Positions 1 to 10,587 of a stretch of 64,000 bases of DNA are shown piece by piece. The DNA is from AP-15 sp963703855 (lineage in GTDB: Bacteria > Pseudomonadota > Alphaproteobacteria > ATCC43930 > CGMCC-115725). Each line of letters starts with the position of its first letter. Position 1 is the stretch's first letter. The stretch is taken from contig CAVPFW010000004.1 in the NCBI GenBank assembly GCA_963703855.1, positions 208,451 to 272,450 on the forward strand, read 5' to 3'. The translations under genes were made by a program, and so were the position numbers. Below the pieces are notes generated by a model that was given only the letters and a program-made list of their open reading frames with translations, did not search any database and was not told the origin of the DNA.

Positions 1-1433
1 ACCCGCCAAGCGCTCTATTGGTCGAGCGGCGTGGGTTACGTGCTCAGCGCACTGGCGCTGTTTGCGGCGCTGTCGATCCTGCTGAAGGCTGGCCCCTGGC
101 GGAAATTGCTGCTCGGTCCGGCCGACGATCCGTCGCTGCCGGCGCCGCTGATCGCCACCTTGGCGATGACCACTCTGCTCCCCGCAATTCCGGCGCTCAA
201 GCGGATGGACGAGTGGTTCCTCTCGATCTTCCTCGACTGGGCGGAGATCCCCGGAGAGGTCAGGCGGCGCGCCGCGGCGATGATCTTGGAGAACTTCAGC
301 GTAACCAGCGAAGATGTGGCGGCGCTGCGTCAGAGCTATGGCGAAGCAGGCTACGGCGACACCCTGACCCGGCATTTGCGGCGGCGCGGCGGCGACGGGT
401 TCGAGCAGTCGCAGCGGCGGTTGACCCGCGTGGTCAAGCTCTACGATCAGCTTCGCAAGCTCTCGGGCGAGCCGCGCTATGCCCGCTTCTTCGCCGAAGC
501 CGCGAGCGAGTTCGACGACCTCGACCGCAAAGCGACCGATTTCTTGCGCCGCGCCGCCGCCTCGCTGACCCTCGCCGAGCGGCTGCGCGAAGTCGAGAAA
601 GAGGATGCCTACGACGAGCTGGTGCAGGAACGGCGGGAGGATTTTGCCAATGGCTGCCGCGACATGTTCCGCGTATTGGCGCTGTTCCTCGCCCGCGCGG
701 TGCTGCGGTCGGAGGCGAGCGAAACCGGCATCGTGCGCCGCTTGCGCGCGACCGGTTTCGACGCCGCCGAGCCGATGAACCTGCCGCGTTTTCCGATCCA
801 CAGCCTGACCGTCCTGGCCTTGGGCATCTTTCTCTACCTGCTCGTCGCGATCCTGTTCTTCGGCCAATTCATGGCCATGCCGCAGTACCAACAGGCGGGC
901 GGGCTGATGATAGCCGCCAAGGTCGCGGTGGTGCGGCTGGGGACCATTGGCGTGACGGTGTGGCTGTTGCAGCATTACGCGTTTTTCCGCCGTGCGTCGG
1001 GCGATCCGCCGCGCTTCTTCGCCTATGTCGTCGCCGGCCTGATCGCCGCCGCGGCTGCCGTCGTTATCTGCTTGCTGTTCCATCTTGGCGATGCCGATCC
1101 GGTAGCTGCCGCCGGCGGCGACCTGCCGATGATCCTGCTCAGCTTCATGCTTTGCGCCGCGCTGGCGGCATGTTGCGACGACTGGGTTGCGGATCGGATG
1201 CCGCCCGCTTGGCTGCGCCTCGTCGAGGCGGCGGGCTGCGCCGCGGTGGCGGCCTTGGGCATAGGCTTTGTCGTGACCTATCTGAGCCAGGACCTGCCAT
1301 TCCCGACCGACCAGCTGACCGGCTCGAAACTTGCGATGCTGTTCGCATTCCCGAGCGCGATGGCCTTTGTCATCGGCGCCTGCGTGCCGCACATCTACCG
1401 CGCTGCCCGCCGGGCGGCGACGGCACGGCGTGA
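1..1433 (+). CDS. Conserved polytopic membrane protein of unknown function (5' partial)
   Basis: The reading frame is already open at base 1, so the N-terminus lies outside the window; GTG at 31 is only an internal candidate. The visible protein has a hydrophobic segment near its start, a charged, probably cytoplasmic helical region of about 200 residues rich in Arg/Glu, and then about five membrane segments from roughly residue 260 onward, ending near an HIYRAARRAATARR tail. I do not recognise the family. The literal frame stays open to 2013, antisense through the facing MFS gene, but the part after about 1433 has the Arg/Asp/Gln/His-rich look of a shadow frame. A TGA at 1431-1433 in the neighbouring frame would end the protein 52 bases before the MFS stop, so a one-base indel near 1400-1430 is likely. 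Confidence 0.6.
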   Translation, partial: PPSALLVERRGLRAQRTGAVCGAVDPAEGWPLAEIAARSGRRSVAAGAADRHLGDDHSAPRNSGAQADGRVVPLDLPRLGGDPRRGQAARRGDDLGELQRNQRRCGGAASELWRSRLRRHPDPAFAAARRRRVRAVAAAVDPRGQALRSASQALGRAALCPLLRRSRERVRRPRPQSDRFLAPRRRLADPRRAAARSRERGCLRRAGAGTAGGFCQWLPRHVPRIGAVPRPRGAAVGGERNRHRAPLARDRFRRRRADEPAAFSDPQPDRPGLGHLSLPARRDPVLRPIHGHAAVPTGGRADDSRQGRGGAAGDHWRDGVAVAALRVFPPCVGRSAALLRLCRRRPDRRRGCRRYLLAVPSWRCRSGSCRRRRPADDPAQLHALRRAGGMLRRLGCGSDAARLAAPRRGGGLRRGGGLGHRLCRDLSEPGPAIPDRPADRLETCDAVRIPERDGLCHRRLRAAHLPRCPPGGDGTA

Positions 1434-1485
1434 CGAAGCCAGCCGGTTCGCTGCCGACCCCCGATCATCGGCACCCGAAATCCCG

Positions 1486-2766
1486 TCACCCGGCCGGGAT
1501 CAGGACAGGCTCGATGCGGCTGACGCGCAGCACCAGCAGCGAAGCGAGCAGGCAGGCGAGGCCGCTCGTCAGGAAGGCCAGCAGGTAGTCGCCGGTCAGG
1601 CTGCGCACCGCGCCCGCGCCAAATGCCGCAAGCGCGCCGCCGACCTGGTGCCCGGCGAAGATCCACGAGATGACCACCGGGGTGTCGCGGCGGCCGAACA
1701 CTTCGTTGGCGAGCGCAAAAGTGGCGGGGCCGGTGGCGACCCAGTCGAGACCGTAAAAGATCGCGAAGATCGACAGGCTGACCGCGTCGAACTGGGTGAA
1801 CGGCATCACGATCAACGACAGGCCGCGCAGCCCGTAATACCAGAACAGCAGCACGCGCGGGTTGAAGCGGTCGCACATCCAGCCGGAGAGCGTGGCGCCG
1901 ATCAGGCTGAACACGCCGAGCGCGGCCAGGATGTCGGCGCCGGCGACTTGCGAGATGCCGCGATCGGCGCAATAGGCGATCAGATGGGTGTTTATCAGCC
2001 CGTTGGTCGATAGGCCGCAGACCGCAAAGCTGCCGGTCAGCAGCCAGAAATCGAGCGAATGCGAGGCTCTTGACAACGCTCCGACGGCGACCGCGAAGGG
2101 GTTGCCGAGATGCCGCGCCGGGCGCAGATCCGCCGCCGCGCTCCCGTAAGCGCCGACGCCGATATCCGAAGGCCGTTCCGGCATCAGCCAGGCCACCACC
2201 GGCACCACCGCGACAATCGCCAACGTCACCGTCACCGACACCCCGCGCCAGCCGTAGCGTTGCGCCAGCATCGCCAGCAAGGGCAGAAAGACGAGCTGCC
2301 CCGCGGCATTGGCCGCGGTCAGGAGGCCCATCGCCAGCCCGGTGCGCTTGGCGAACCAGCGGTTGGCCACCGCCGCGGCGATGCCGACGGCGCCGGCCCC
2401 GGCGCCGATCCCGACCATCAGCCCCCAGGTCAGGAACAGCTGCCACGGCGAGGTCATAAAGTTCGACAGCCCGGTCCCAGCGATCAGCACCAGCATGCAG
2501 CCGATGATCGTCCGCTTCAGGCCGACGACGTCGATCAGTCCGGTCAGAAACGGCCCGGTCGCCCCCATCAGGATGATGTTGAGCGAGACCGCCCCCGAGA
2601 TCGTCGCGATGTTCCAGCCGAAGGCCCGCTCCAACGGGATGATCATCACCCCCGGCGCCGCCCGCACGCCGACCCCGGCGAGGGTGGCCGTAAACATCAC
2701 GGCCAGCACGATCCAGGCGTAGTGCAGCCGCCCGCGACACAACCTCGCCAAGCCTGTCGGCGTCAT
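1486..2766 (-). CDS. MFS transporter, monocarboxylate/oxalate-formate (MCT/OFA) like
   Basis: A 426-residue integral membrane carrier with the usual 12 hydrophobic segments and a central loop near residue 200-225. Early residues read as a short cytoplasmic stretch followed by WIVLAVMFTATLAGVGVRAA. The motif NRWFAKRTGLAMGLLTAANA around residue 117-136 is characteristic of monocarboxylate-type and OFA-type major facilitators, which usually move small organic acids by proton symport or exchange. The substrate cannot be read from sequence. The ATG at 2764-2766 starts just before the first membrane helix. It faces the membrane-protein gene on the left and lies about 160 bases from the end of gshB, which is on the same strand further right. 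Confidence 0.8.
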   Translation of the reverse strand: MTPTGLARLCRGRLHYAWIVLAVMFTATLAGVGVRAAPGVMIIPLERAFGWNIATISGAVSLNIILMGATGPFLTGLIDVVGLKRTIIGCMLVLIAGTGLSNFMTSPWQLFLTWGLMVGIGAGAGAVGIAAAVANRWFAKRTGLAMGLLTAANAAGQLVFLPLLAMLAQRYGWRGVSVTVTLAIVAVVPVVAWLMPERPSDIGVGAYGSAAADLRPARHLGNPFAVAVGALSRASHSLDFWLLTGSFAVCGLSTNGLINTHLIAYCADRGISQVAGADILAALGVFSLIGATLSGWMCDRFNPRVLLFWYYGLRGLSLIVMPFTQFDAVSLSIFAIFYGLDWVATGPATFALANEVFGRRDTPVVISWIFAGHQVGGALAAFGAGAVRSLTGDYLLAFLTSGLACLLASLLVLRVSRIEPVLIPAG

Positions 2767-2924
2767 GCAACCCCGCTTCTGCCCAATTCGCAGGCGAGCT
2801 TACGACAAGCTTTGGACCCGGCGGAGGAAATCTGCCTGCGATGCCGGCATGCCTGCCTCGCGAGCGCGGCCGTCATCGGCGCGATCAGTTCAGACCGTCG
2901 GCAACCAACTCGGCGCGCGCCGCT

Positions 2925-3894
2925 TCAGGACGCGCGGCGATTGGCGCGTTCGGCCAGCCGGGCGTCGATCGCATCCCAGATCTTGCCGGCGATGTCGACG
3001 CCGTCGAGCCGCGCGATCTCCTGGATGCCGGTCGGCGAGGTCACGTTGATCTCGGTCATCCAATCGCCGATCACGTCGATGCCGACAAAGACCAGCCCTT
3101 GGGCGCGCAAGGTCGGCCCGATCGCGGCGCAGATCTCGCGCTCGCGCGGGGTCAGCTCGGTCTTGACCGGACGGCCGCCGACATGCAGGTTGGCGCGCGC
3201 CTCGCCTTCGGCCGGCACCCGCATGACCCCGCCCATGGCCTCGCCTTCGACCAGGATGATGCGCTTGTCGCCCTGGCGGATCTCAGGCAGATAGCGCTGC
3301 ACCATGACCGGCTCGCGCTGGACCCTCTCGTACATCTCCAAGAGCGCGGTCAGGTTCTCGTCGCCCTGCCGCAGCCGGAATACGCCGGCCCCGCCATTGC
3401 CGAACAGCGGCTTCAGGATGATGTCGCCGTGCTCCTTCCAGAAGGCGCGGATCTCGTCGCGGTCGCGGGTCAGCAAGGTCGGCGGCATCAATTCCCTGAA
3501 GCGCAGCACGAACAGCTTTTCCGGCGCGTTGCGCACCGCCGCCGGATCATTGACGACGAGCGGCCCGTCCTCAGGGAGCAGCTCGAGCAGATGGGTCGCG
3601 GTGATGTAGGCCATGTCGAACGGCGGGTCCTGGCGCATCAGCACCACGTCGAAGCCGCCGAGGTCCAGCTCCTCGAACGCGCCGAAGCGGTGGTGCCGGC
3701 CTTGAGCTCGCATCACTTCGAGCGGGCGCCCGCGGGCATAGAGCCGCCCGTCGCGCAACGTCAGCGCCTCCGGGCAGGTAGTGAAACAGCGCGTGGCCGC
3801 GCGCCTGCGCTTCGAGCGCGAGGGCGAAGGTCGAATTGGCATCGATGTTGATCGTGTCGATCGGATCCATCTGGATCGCGACGGCGAGACCCAT
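2925..3894 (-). CDS. gshB: Glutathione synthetase GshB, interrupted by a one-base frameshift
   Basis: GshB joins gamma-glutamylcysteine and glycine with ATP to make glutathione in the cytosol. The N-terminus starts at ATG 3892-3894 and reads MGLAVAIQMDPIDTINIDAN, the typical opening of the family, continuing to ALFHYLP. The rest (EALTLRDGRLYARGRPLEV onward) is in a different frame. It carries the ATP-grasp features KPLFGNGGAGVFRL, QRYLPEIRQGDKR and EINVTSPTGIQEI. Removing one G from the run at about 3768-3774 joins the two parts into a normal 320-residue protein. The change may be a consensus error or a real inactivating mutation; glutathione synthesis is normally kept in this class, which favours error. 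It stands alone, with a SirB1-like gene 90 bases upstream on the same strand. Confidence 0.88.
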
Positions 3895-3980
3895 GGCGAC
3901 CTCCCGAATGCGTCGCCGACGATTATAAGCGGCCTTCTGGCCGCCGCGCGCCGGTTGGTTTAACCGGCCAGTTCAGCCGA

Positions 3981-4829
3981 TCAGTTCAATTGCGCCCGCA
4001 GCTGCTGCAGGATCGCGGCGGCCTGATGGCGCGCCATCCCGTCGGGGGCGCGCACGATGAACTGCTCGAAGGCCGCGGCGGCGGCCCGCAGGTTGCCGAG
4101 CCGCCGGTGCAGCATGCCCGCCTCGCCCCACAGATCGGCCAGGTCGGGCGCCAGCATCAGCATGGTCTCGACGGTTTTGACCGCGCGCTCGTGGCGCTGC
4201 TGCTGCAGCAGCCGCGATTTCAGGTTGTTCTGCAGGCGCAGCAGCACGTCGCGGTCCGAGACCGGCGCGTAGTATTCCGGCGACAATTCGCTGTCGCCGC
4301 CGACGACCGCCTTCAGCAGGTCGCGCAATTCGGCCGCGCCGCAGACCTGGCCGGCGTGGAACGGGTCGAGGATCAGCCGCTCCGCCCGGTCGGACAGGCG
4401 AACCAGAAAATGCCCGGGAAAGGCGAGCCCGGCGGCCTCCCAGCCCTGGGCCCGGGCAGCGTCGATGAACAGGATGCCGAGCACCACCGGCAGCCCCTTC
4501 CGGCGGTCGATGACCCGCATCAGATTGGCGTTCTGCAGATCGTCGTAGGTCAGCTCGTCGCCCGAATAGCCATATTTCAGCAGGATGATCTCGTTGAGCG
4601 CGCGGGCACGGCCGGCGAGGTCGCCCGATGCTCCCGGATGGCCGCCGACATCGCGGGCGATCAGCTGCAGGTGATCGCGATAGCGGGCGAAATCGACCCG
4701 CCGGCGCTCGAACGCGGCGAGCGCCAATGCCGCCTCGGCGAGCGGCAGCACGCGCCCCTCCGAGGCGCCGAGCTCACGCAGAAAGCGCGCGCAGCTTTCG
4801 GGATCCGGGCGTGGGGGCGGCTCGTTCAT
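3981..4829 (-). CDS. SirB1-family protein: transglutaminase-like domain plus TPR region
   Basis: A 282-residue protein when started at ATG 4827-4829 (MNEPPPRPDPESCARFLREL); a 20-residue extension to 4889 is possible but unlike the family. The middle (about residues 75-160) has the SirB1/Transglut_core2 signature: LNEIILLKYGYSG, NLMRVIDRRKGLPVVLGILF and FPGHFLVRL. The last 90 residues form tetratricopeptide-like helices. Family members lack a proven enzymatic activity in most bacteria, and the papain-like catalytic set is degenerate, so I do not assign a reaction. It precedes gshB on the same strand with a 90-base gap and may share its transcript. Confidence 0.8.
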   Translation of the reverse strand: MNEPPPRPDPESCARFLRELGASEGRVLPLAEAALALAAFERRRVDFARYRDHLQLIARDVGGHPGASGDLAGRARALNEIILLKYGYSGDELTYDDLQNANLMRVIDRRKGLPVVLGILFIDAARAQGWEAAGLAFPGHFLVRLSDRAERLILDPFHAGQVCGAAELRDLLKAVVGGDSELSPEYYAPVSDRDVLLRLQNNLKSRLLQQQRHERAVKTVETMLMLAPDLADLWGEAGMLHRRLGNLRAAAAAFEQFIVRAPDGMARHQAAAILQQLRAQLN

Positions 4830-4928
4830 GTTCCCGTCGCTGAATGTCGACTGGCGCCAACATATTTTTTTGGATCGTCCTCTGTCCACTCAGGCGAGGG
4901 GCAGTCGTGACGATTCCGCGCCGGGCCG

Positions 4929-5804
4929 TCAGAGAAACTCCCTGACAAGCGCGAGAAACGCGTCGAGCCGGTCGTGGTGCACCCAGTGGCCGGCATTCTC
5001 GAAGGTGACCACCCTGGCGTTGCCGAAGTGCCTGACCCGGCCGTCGTCGAGCGGGTTCGAGGCCCAGCTCTCCTTGCCGTAGACGAGCAGGGTCGGGCAG
5101 GCGATGCGGCCCCACAACTCCTCGGTTTCGGAGGCCGTCATCTCGTAGGGCGGCTCGGCACGGACGTAATTGTCGAATTTCCAGCTATAGGTGCCGTCCT
5201 CGTTCTGGTTGACCCCGTGCTGGGTCAGGTGGCGCGCCTGCTCGGGCGACAAATGCCGGTTTTCCTCCTGCATCCGCGCCAAGGCGTCCTCGATCGAGGC
5301 GTAGCGCCGCGGCAGGCGGCCGGAGAGCCCGCGCTGCTCGTCGATCCAGCTTTGCATCCGGACCGCGATGCTGCGCCTGCGGCGCTCGCGCAGCCGCCGC
5401 GGCGATGCGCCGAGCCCCTCGACGGCAACGAGCTTGTGGACGAAATCCGGGTAGATCCCGGCATAGCGCAGCGCGACCACCCCGCCCAGCGAGTGGGCAA
5501 CGATGGTCACCGGGGCCAGCTCCTGCTGATGGATCAGCTGGGCGAGATCGTAGACATAGCCGGCGACCGTGTAGTTGCCGTCGGGCGACCATTGGCTGTC
5601 GCCGTGACCGCGCAGATCGGGGGCCAGCACGTGCCAATCCCGCCGCAGCGCGGCCGCGACCCAGTCCCAGTTGCGGCAGTGGTCGCGGCCGCCATGGACC
5701 AGCAGCAGCGGCGGTGCCTCGGGGTTGCCCCAATCGACGTAATGCAGCCGCAGCCGCTGCGAGAAGTAGATGCGCGAGGTCGGGCCGGCGCTGTCGAGGG
5801 TCAT
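4929..5804 (-). CDS. Alpha/beta-fold hydrolase
   Basis: A 291-residue cytosolic hydrolase beginning at ATG 5802-5804 (MTLDSAGPTSRIYFSQRLRL); the frame is open upstream to 5891 but that extension is Arg-rich and unlikely. The oxyanion-hole motif is LLVHGGRDHCRNWDW, the nucleophile elbow is VAHSLGG (Ser), and the late GHWVHHDRLDAF supplies the catalytic His; an acid is expected in the strand before it. An insertion rich in Arg (SPRRLRERRRRSIAVRMQSW) forms the lid. Substrate is unknown; haloalkane dehalogenases, epoxide hydrolases and esterases share this layout. No operon partner is evident on its strand. Confidence 0.8.
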   Translation of the reverse strand: MTLDSAGPTSRIYFSQRLRLHYVDWGNPEAPPLLLVHGGRDHCRNWDWVAAALRRDWHVLAPDLRGHGDSQWSPDGNYTVAGYVYDLAQLIHQQELAPVTIVAHSLGGVVALRYAGIYPDFVHKLVAVEGLGASPRRLRERRRRSIAVRMQSWIDEQRGLSGRLPRRYASIEDALARMQEENRHLSPEQARHLTQHGVNQNEDGTYSWKFDNYVRAEPPYEMTASETEELWGRIACPTLLVYGKESWASNPLDDGRVRHFGNARVVTFENAGHWVHHDRLDAFLALVREFL

Positions 5805-6173
5805 CCATCGGGTTCCGTCGTTCTCGGATCGCGCCCGCGACCCTATCGTCCGGCGCCGCCGGCGAAAAGCCGGGTGTGACCGGCCCGGCATGCAAAGACC
5901 CCCGCACGCTCAGGGGCGTCAGGCGGGGGTCGCTGATGCGAAGCCGTAGCTTCGCGCCCGGGATCGAAAACCCAGGCTAGGTCTTGGACTTTATGCTCGG
6001 TTGCCGATGCCAAGCGGTCGGCAACTCGGACTTCCCAGGTGGACTCATGTCGATCGGACATCCTCCCGCTGAGTTGACGACGATCAGGATTTGGGACTCT
6101 TCGCCGTCGGGGTCAAGGGGGGATGAGCCCGGAGCGGCGCTGGAAGCCAGACCCTCCGGTCCGCGATAATTTG
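5805..6173. other. Intergenic region with three strong hairpins, no gene seen
   Basis: This stretch between the alpha/beta hydrolase and groES carries three perfect inverted repeats: 5897-5905 with 5923-5931 (9 bp arms), 5938-5944 with 5949-5955 (7 bp arms, 4-base loop) and 6000-6007 with 6018-6025 (8 bp arms). None is followed by a T run, so they are not ordinary intrinsic terminators. A small RNA or an extended groES leader is possible. I found no convincing coding frame. Confidence 0.5.
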
Positions 6174-6200
6174 TTAGCACTCCCCATCCAAGAGTGCTAC
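6174..6200 (+). promoter_or_regulatory. CIRCE element (HrcA operator) of groESL
   Basis: The sequence is TTAGCACTC, nine bases, then GAGTGCTAC. Only the last base of the right arm departs from the canonical CIRCE inverted repeat. HrcA repressor binds this site and releases it on heat shock. A possible -10 hexamer GATAAT lies immediately upstream at 6165-6170, which would put the transcription start inside or next to the operator. The GTG start of groES is 40 bases downstream, so the operator would also be part of the mRNA leader. Confidence 0.95.
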
Positions 6201-6239
6201 ACCCCCTCGCGACAGCCAGGCTTTTGATGGAGGTACCCG

Positions 6240-6536
6240 GTGACATTTCGACCGTTGCAGGACCGCGTGCTGGTTCGGCGCATCGAGGAGGAAGAGAAGA
6301 GCAGAGGCGGCATCATCATCCCCGACACGGCCAGGGAAAAGCCGATGGAAGGCGAGATCCTCGCCGCTGGCCCGGGCGCCAGGGGCGAGGACGGCATATT
6401 GCATCCGCTCGACGTAAAGGTCGGCGATCGTGTGCTGTTCGGCAAATGGTCGGGCACCGAGATCAAGATCGACGGCGAGGATCTCGTCGTCATGAAGGAA
6501 AGCGACATCATGGGCGTCGTCGACAAGACCGCCTGA
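6240..6536 (+). CDS. groES: Co-chaperonin GroES
   Basis: A 98-residue lid of the GroEL folding chamber, heptameric in the cytosol. The family pattern is clear: FRPLQDRVLVRRIEEEEKSR, GGIIIPDTAREKPMEGEI with the mobile loop between, and the late DLVVMKESDIMGVVDK. The start is GTG at 6240-6242, with the ribosome-binding site TGGAGG at 6229-6234 fixing it. Regulation is by the CIRCE operator just upstream. The groEL ATG follows 11 bases after the stop, so the two are one operon. Confidence 0.97.
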   Translation: MTFRPLQDRVLVRRIEEEEKSRGGIIIPDTAREKPMEGEILAAGPGARGEDGILHPLDVKVGDRVLFGKWSGTEIKIDGEDLVVMKESDIMGVVDKTA

Positions 6537-6547
6537 GGGAGAGGATC

Positions 6548-8188
<1,641 letters not shown>

Positions 8189-8209
8189 AAACTGCTGCGA
8201 GCAATCGCC

Positions 8210-8245
8210 GGGGCCGGTGCCGCGAGGTATCGGCCTCTTTTTTTT
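8210..8245 (+). terminator. Rho-independent terminator of groESL
   Basis: A 9-pair GC-rich stem is formed by 8210-8218 and 8229-8237, with G-T wobbles, and a 10-base loop. It is followed directly by eight T residues at 8238-8245. It starts 21 bases after the groEL stop. Confidence 0.85.
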
Positions 8246-8316
8246 GCTGTTTCGCTGGCCCTCGACAAAGTCGGGGCGGCCCGCGATGCCGCCCCTTGGA
8301 GGGGTTCTGTCCGCCC

Positions 8317-10125
8317 TTATTCGGGGCAGATCTTCCACACGACGCCGGTCCCCGGGATCTGCACCAGCGGGCCGTTGGCGGCGCCGACAAAGTGCGAGTT
8401 GGATCCGAGATCGCGCACCGCGCCGTAATCGACGACATAGGCGCAGCCGTCCGGGCCGAACCTGATGCCGGTCGGGCGGTTGAAACCGTTGATCCCGGTC
8501 ACGAAGGCCTGGTCGCCGGTCTCGTTGCGGGCGAAATTCTGGAACTTCAGGGCGAGCGGAGCTGCCCCGCGATTGTCGGCATCGTCGCCGTCCTGCCACC
8601 CGGACTCCTGGCCGAAGTTGATCAGCTTGACCTCGTGCCCCACTTCGGGTGCAGGCGAGGTGGCGTTCGGCGCCGAGAACCCGAAATCGCCCTCCAGGCT
8701 ATATAGCGCAGCACCCCGGTGCACCGGGCCGCCGGCAAAGGATGGGGGCGCGAAGTCGATCCCGGTGAACGAGGAATTGGCCGCCTCGAGGGCGATCGGC
8801 GCGGTGATCTGCTGCGGCGGGCCGGCCAGCACGTCGCGCATCGGGGCATCCTCCTTCAGGATCTTGGCAAGGCTCGCCGGCGTGCAGCCGCTGGGCGGAT
8901 TTGAGGGGTCGGGCACGCACAGATCGTCGCTGGTCCCGCCGACCGGGTTGAACACCGCCTGGCTCGACGGCAGGAAGCCGTAGCGGTCCGGCCAGCCGTG
9001 ATAGCCGGGGCTCCCGTCGCGGTGCTGGGCGTCGATCGACAGCACTTCCGGGGCGCCGTTGGAGGGACGCGCGCCGCGCTCGTCGGCACCGTCCTCGCCG
9101 ACCACCAGGGCCCCGGCCAACGGATGGTCCTCGGGCGCAAAGCGGATCGCGTAGCCGTTGCGATGTCCCCACGCGACAGGCTCGATCACGGTCGGGTCGC
9201 TGAGCTGCGCCCGCAGGGTGGCGCCGTCGCACACGCCCTTGCGAACCTTGCCGGTAAACGAGTTGAAGAAAGCCGGTATCGTGGCGCCCGGCTGGGTCAC
9301 CCCGAACGGGGAATACCCGCTGGTGAGCTTCCCGCCGCCGGAGTTGAACACGTTCTGGCTCAGCTTGATGGTCTGACAGGGGATGTCGGACTGGTTCTGG
9401 CCGCCGCCGTTGTCGCGGCCGACGACGCCGCTGTTGGTGGTCGAGCCTTGCGACCAGTAGATCCATTTGCCGCGAAACGCCAGCTGCTCGGTCGGGTGGT
9501 CGCCGGTCGGCAACCCGGTGATGAACGGGGTGACCTTTCCGGTCGACAGATCCACGGTGACGATGCGCGAACTGTTATTTTGCCCGTTGTGCGTGTGGGT
9601 CGCCTGGTTCGAGTCGGTGGCGAACAGCCGCCCGCCCTCGACCCCCTTCTCGAAGGCGATGTCGACCGCGGGCCCGGCCGCCTGAAAACCGGTCCCGCTC
9701 GCATTCGGCTTGCCGAGCGGGCCGCCGATCCGCTTGCCGGCGCTGTTGAAGACCAGGATGTCGGGGGTGAACGGGTTCTTCGGGTCGAAATCGCCGGTCC
9801 CGAACGAGGATTGCTCGTTGCAGACGCTCGGCAGGCCGTGCCCCGATTCGAGCACGTAGACGTTGAAATCTGTCGAATTTTCCTTGAAGGCGATGCCGGT
9901 CGGCGCGTTCAAGCCGCTGGCAAAAACCGTCGCCTTGAACCCGGCGGGGAGCGTGATGTCCGGCGGCAGCTTTGGCCCGAAGAACGCGGTGTTGCTCTTG
10001 CAAAGCGGGTTTGCGACGGTGGCGGCGCCGGCTGCGGCCGGCAACGCCAGCAACGAGGCGAATGCGAGCGCGGCGCCCAGGGCGTTCGGACGTTGGCCCA
10101 GGGCGTTCTGACGTTGGACTGTCAT
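8317..10125 (-). CDS. Secreted beta-propeller protein related to PQQ-dependent sugar dehydrogenases
   Basis: A 602-residue exported protein. The N-terminus has a signal peptide with hydrophobic core ALAFASLLALPAAAGAATVA, probably cleaved at AAA/GAA-ATV. The mature part begins LPPDITLPAGFKATVFASGL and contains repeated propeller-type segments: APTGIAFKENSTDFNVYVLE, PAVDIAFEKG, GIRFGPDGCAYVVDYG. This resembles soluble glucose/sorbosone dehydrogenase-like propellers that use PQQ. Several Cys pairs fit a periplasmic or extracellular location. The PQQ ligands cannot be confirmed by eye, and a substrate is not assigned. It is a single-gene unit with a hairpin in its leader (10146-10167) and RBS GGGAGG at 10137-10142. 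Confidence 0.7.
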   Translation of the reverse strand: MTVQRQNALGQRPNALGAALAFASLLALPAAAGAATVANPLCKSNTAFFGPKLPPDITLPAGFKATVFASGLNAPTGIAFKENSTDFNVYVLESGHGLPSVCNEQSSFGTGDFDPKNPFTPDILVFNSAGKRIGGPLGKPNASGTGFQAAGPAVDIAFEKGVEGGRLFATDSNQATHTHNGQNNSSRIVTVDLSTGKVTPFITGLPTGDHPTEQLAFRGKWIYWSQGSTTNSGVVGRDNGGGQNQSDIPCQTIKLSQNVFNSGGGKLTSGYSPFGVTQPGATIPAFFNSFTGKVRKGVCDGATLRAQLSDPTVIEPVAWGHRNGYAIRFAPEDHPLAGALVVGEDGADERGARPSNGAPEVLSIDAQHRDGSPGYHGWPDRYGFLPSSQAVFNPVGGTSDDLCVPDPSNPPSGCTPASLAKILKEDAPMRDVLAGPPQQITAPIALEAANSSFTGIDFAPPSFAGGPVHRGAALYSLEGDFGFSAPNATSPAPEVGHEVKLINFGQESGWQDGDDADNRGAAPLALKFQNFARNETGDQAFVTGINGFNRPTGIRFGPDGCAYVVDYGAVRDLGSNSHFVGAANGPLVQIPGTGVVWKICPE

Positions 10126-10145
10126 GACGCGAGCTTCCTCCCTTT

Positions 10146-10167
10146 TCTCCTGGTCCTGACCAGGAGA
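10146..10167 (-). promoter_or_regulatory. Perfect inverted repeat in the leader of the propeller gene
   Basis: Two 10-base arms (TCTCCTGGTC and GACCAGGAGA) are separated by two bases, ending 20 bases upstream of the start codon and just before the ribosome-binding site. A dyad this perfect is either a repressor operator or an mRNA hairpin next to the RBS. Which of these it is cannot be told from sequence. Confidence 0.5.
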
Positions 10168-10361
10168 GCGTGGTTATCGAGCGATTTTGCTTCGTCGGGG
10201 CAGGCGGGCCGCGGCTGGGCCCATAGCGGCGGCGTTTGGCCGACACCGGCCCGATTCCCCGCTGCCGAAACACCCCCGACACTTCGAGACACGAATCACG
10301 CAGCGTGGTTTCGTGCTCCGTAACTAGGACGATTTAAATTCGGATTTGTTCCACACAAATG

Positions 10362-10421
10362 CCTAAAAAATGGCGGACTGTCCTAAAAAATGCCGGACTC
10401 TCCGGAAAATGGCCGGTTCCC
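10362..10421. repeat. Three 20-base approximate tandem repeats
   Basis: The units start at 10362, 10382 and 10402. The first two (cctaaaaaatggcggactgt and cctaaaaaatgccggactct) differ at two positions; the third is more degenerate and keeps the AAAATGGCCGG core. The surrounding 10168-10587 has no recognisable gene. An A-tract repeated every 20 bases, about two helical turns, could bend DNA or bind a regulator. Confidence 0.6.
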
Positions 10422-10587
10422 GCAACGCCGCTGCCGGCGTCCTCCGACACGGGCCGCCGCGGTGCGCCGGTGCGGCGCCCAACGCGACCAGGACCGGCAG
10501 CCACAGCAGGCGCCGCATCTCGCGCGCGGCAGCAACGATGCAGCAACGATATGGGGGCGAGCCGTCGCCCGATCGCCGGATGACCGG

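Noticed and set aside
1434..2013. C-terminal extension of the first membrane protein through the MFS gene
   Set aside because: The extension has the composition of an antisense shadow of a clear MFS transporter; a lost stop by a one-base indel explains it better.
5897..6025. Possible tRNA or known structured RNA (SRP, 6S, RNase P)
   Set aside because: No tRNA arm signatures and none of the conserved words of those RNAs are present; kept only as an unknown structured region.
10362..10421. Possible CRISPR-like repeats
   Set aside because: Units are contiguous with no spacers and only three copies; no cas genes nearby.
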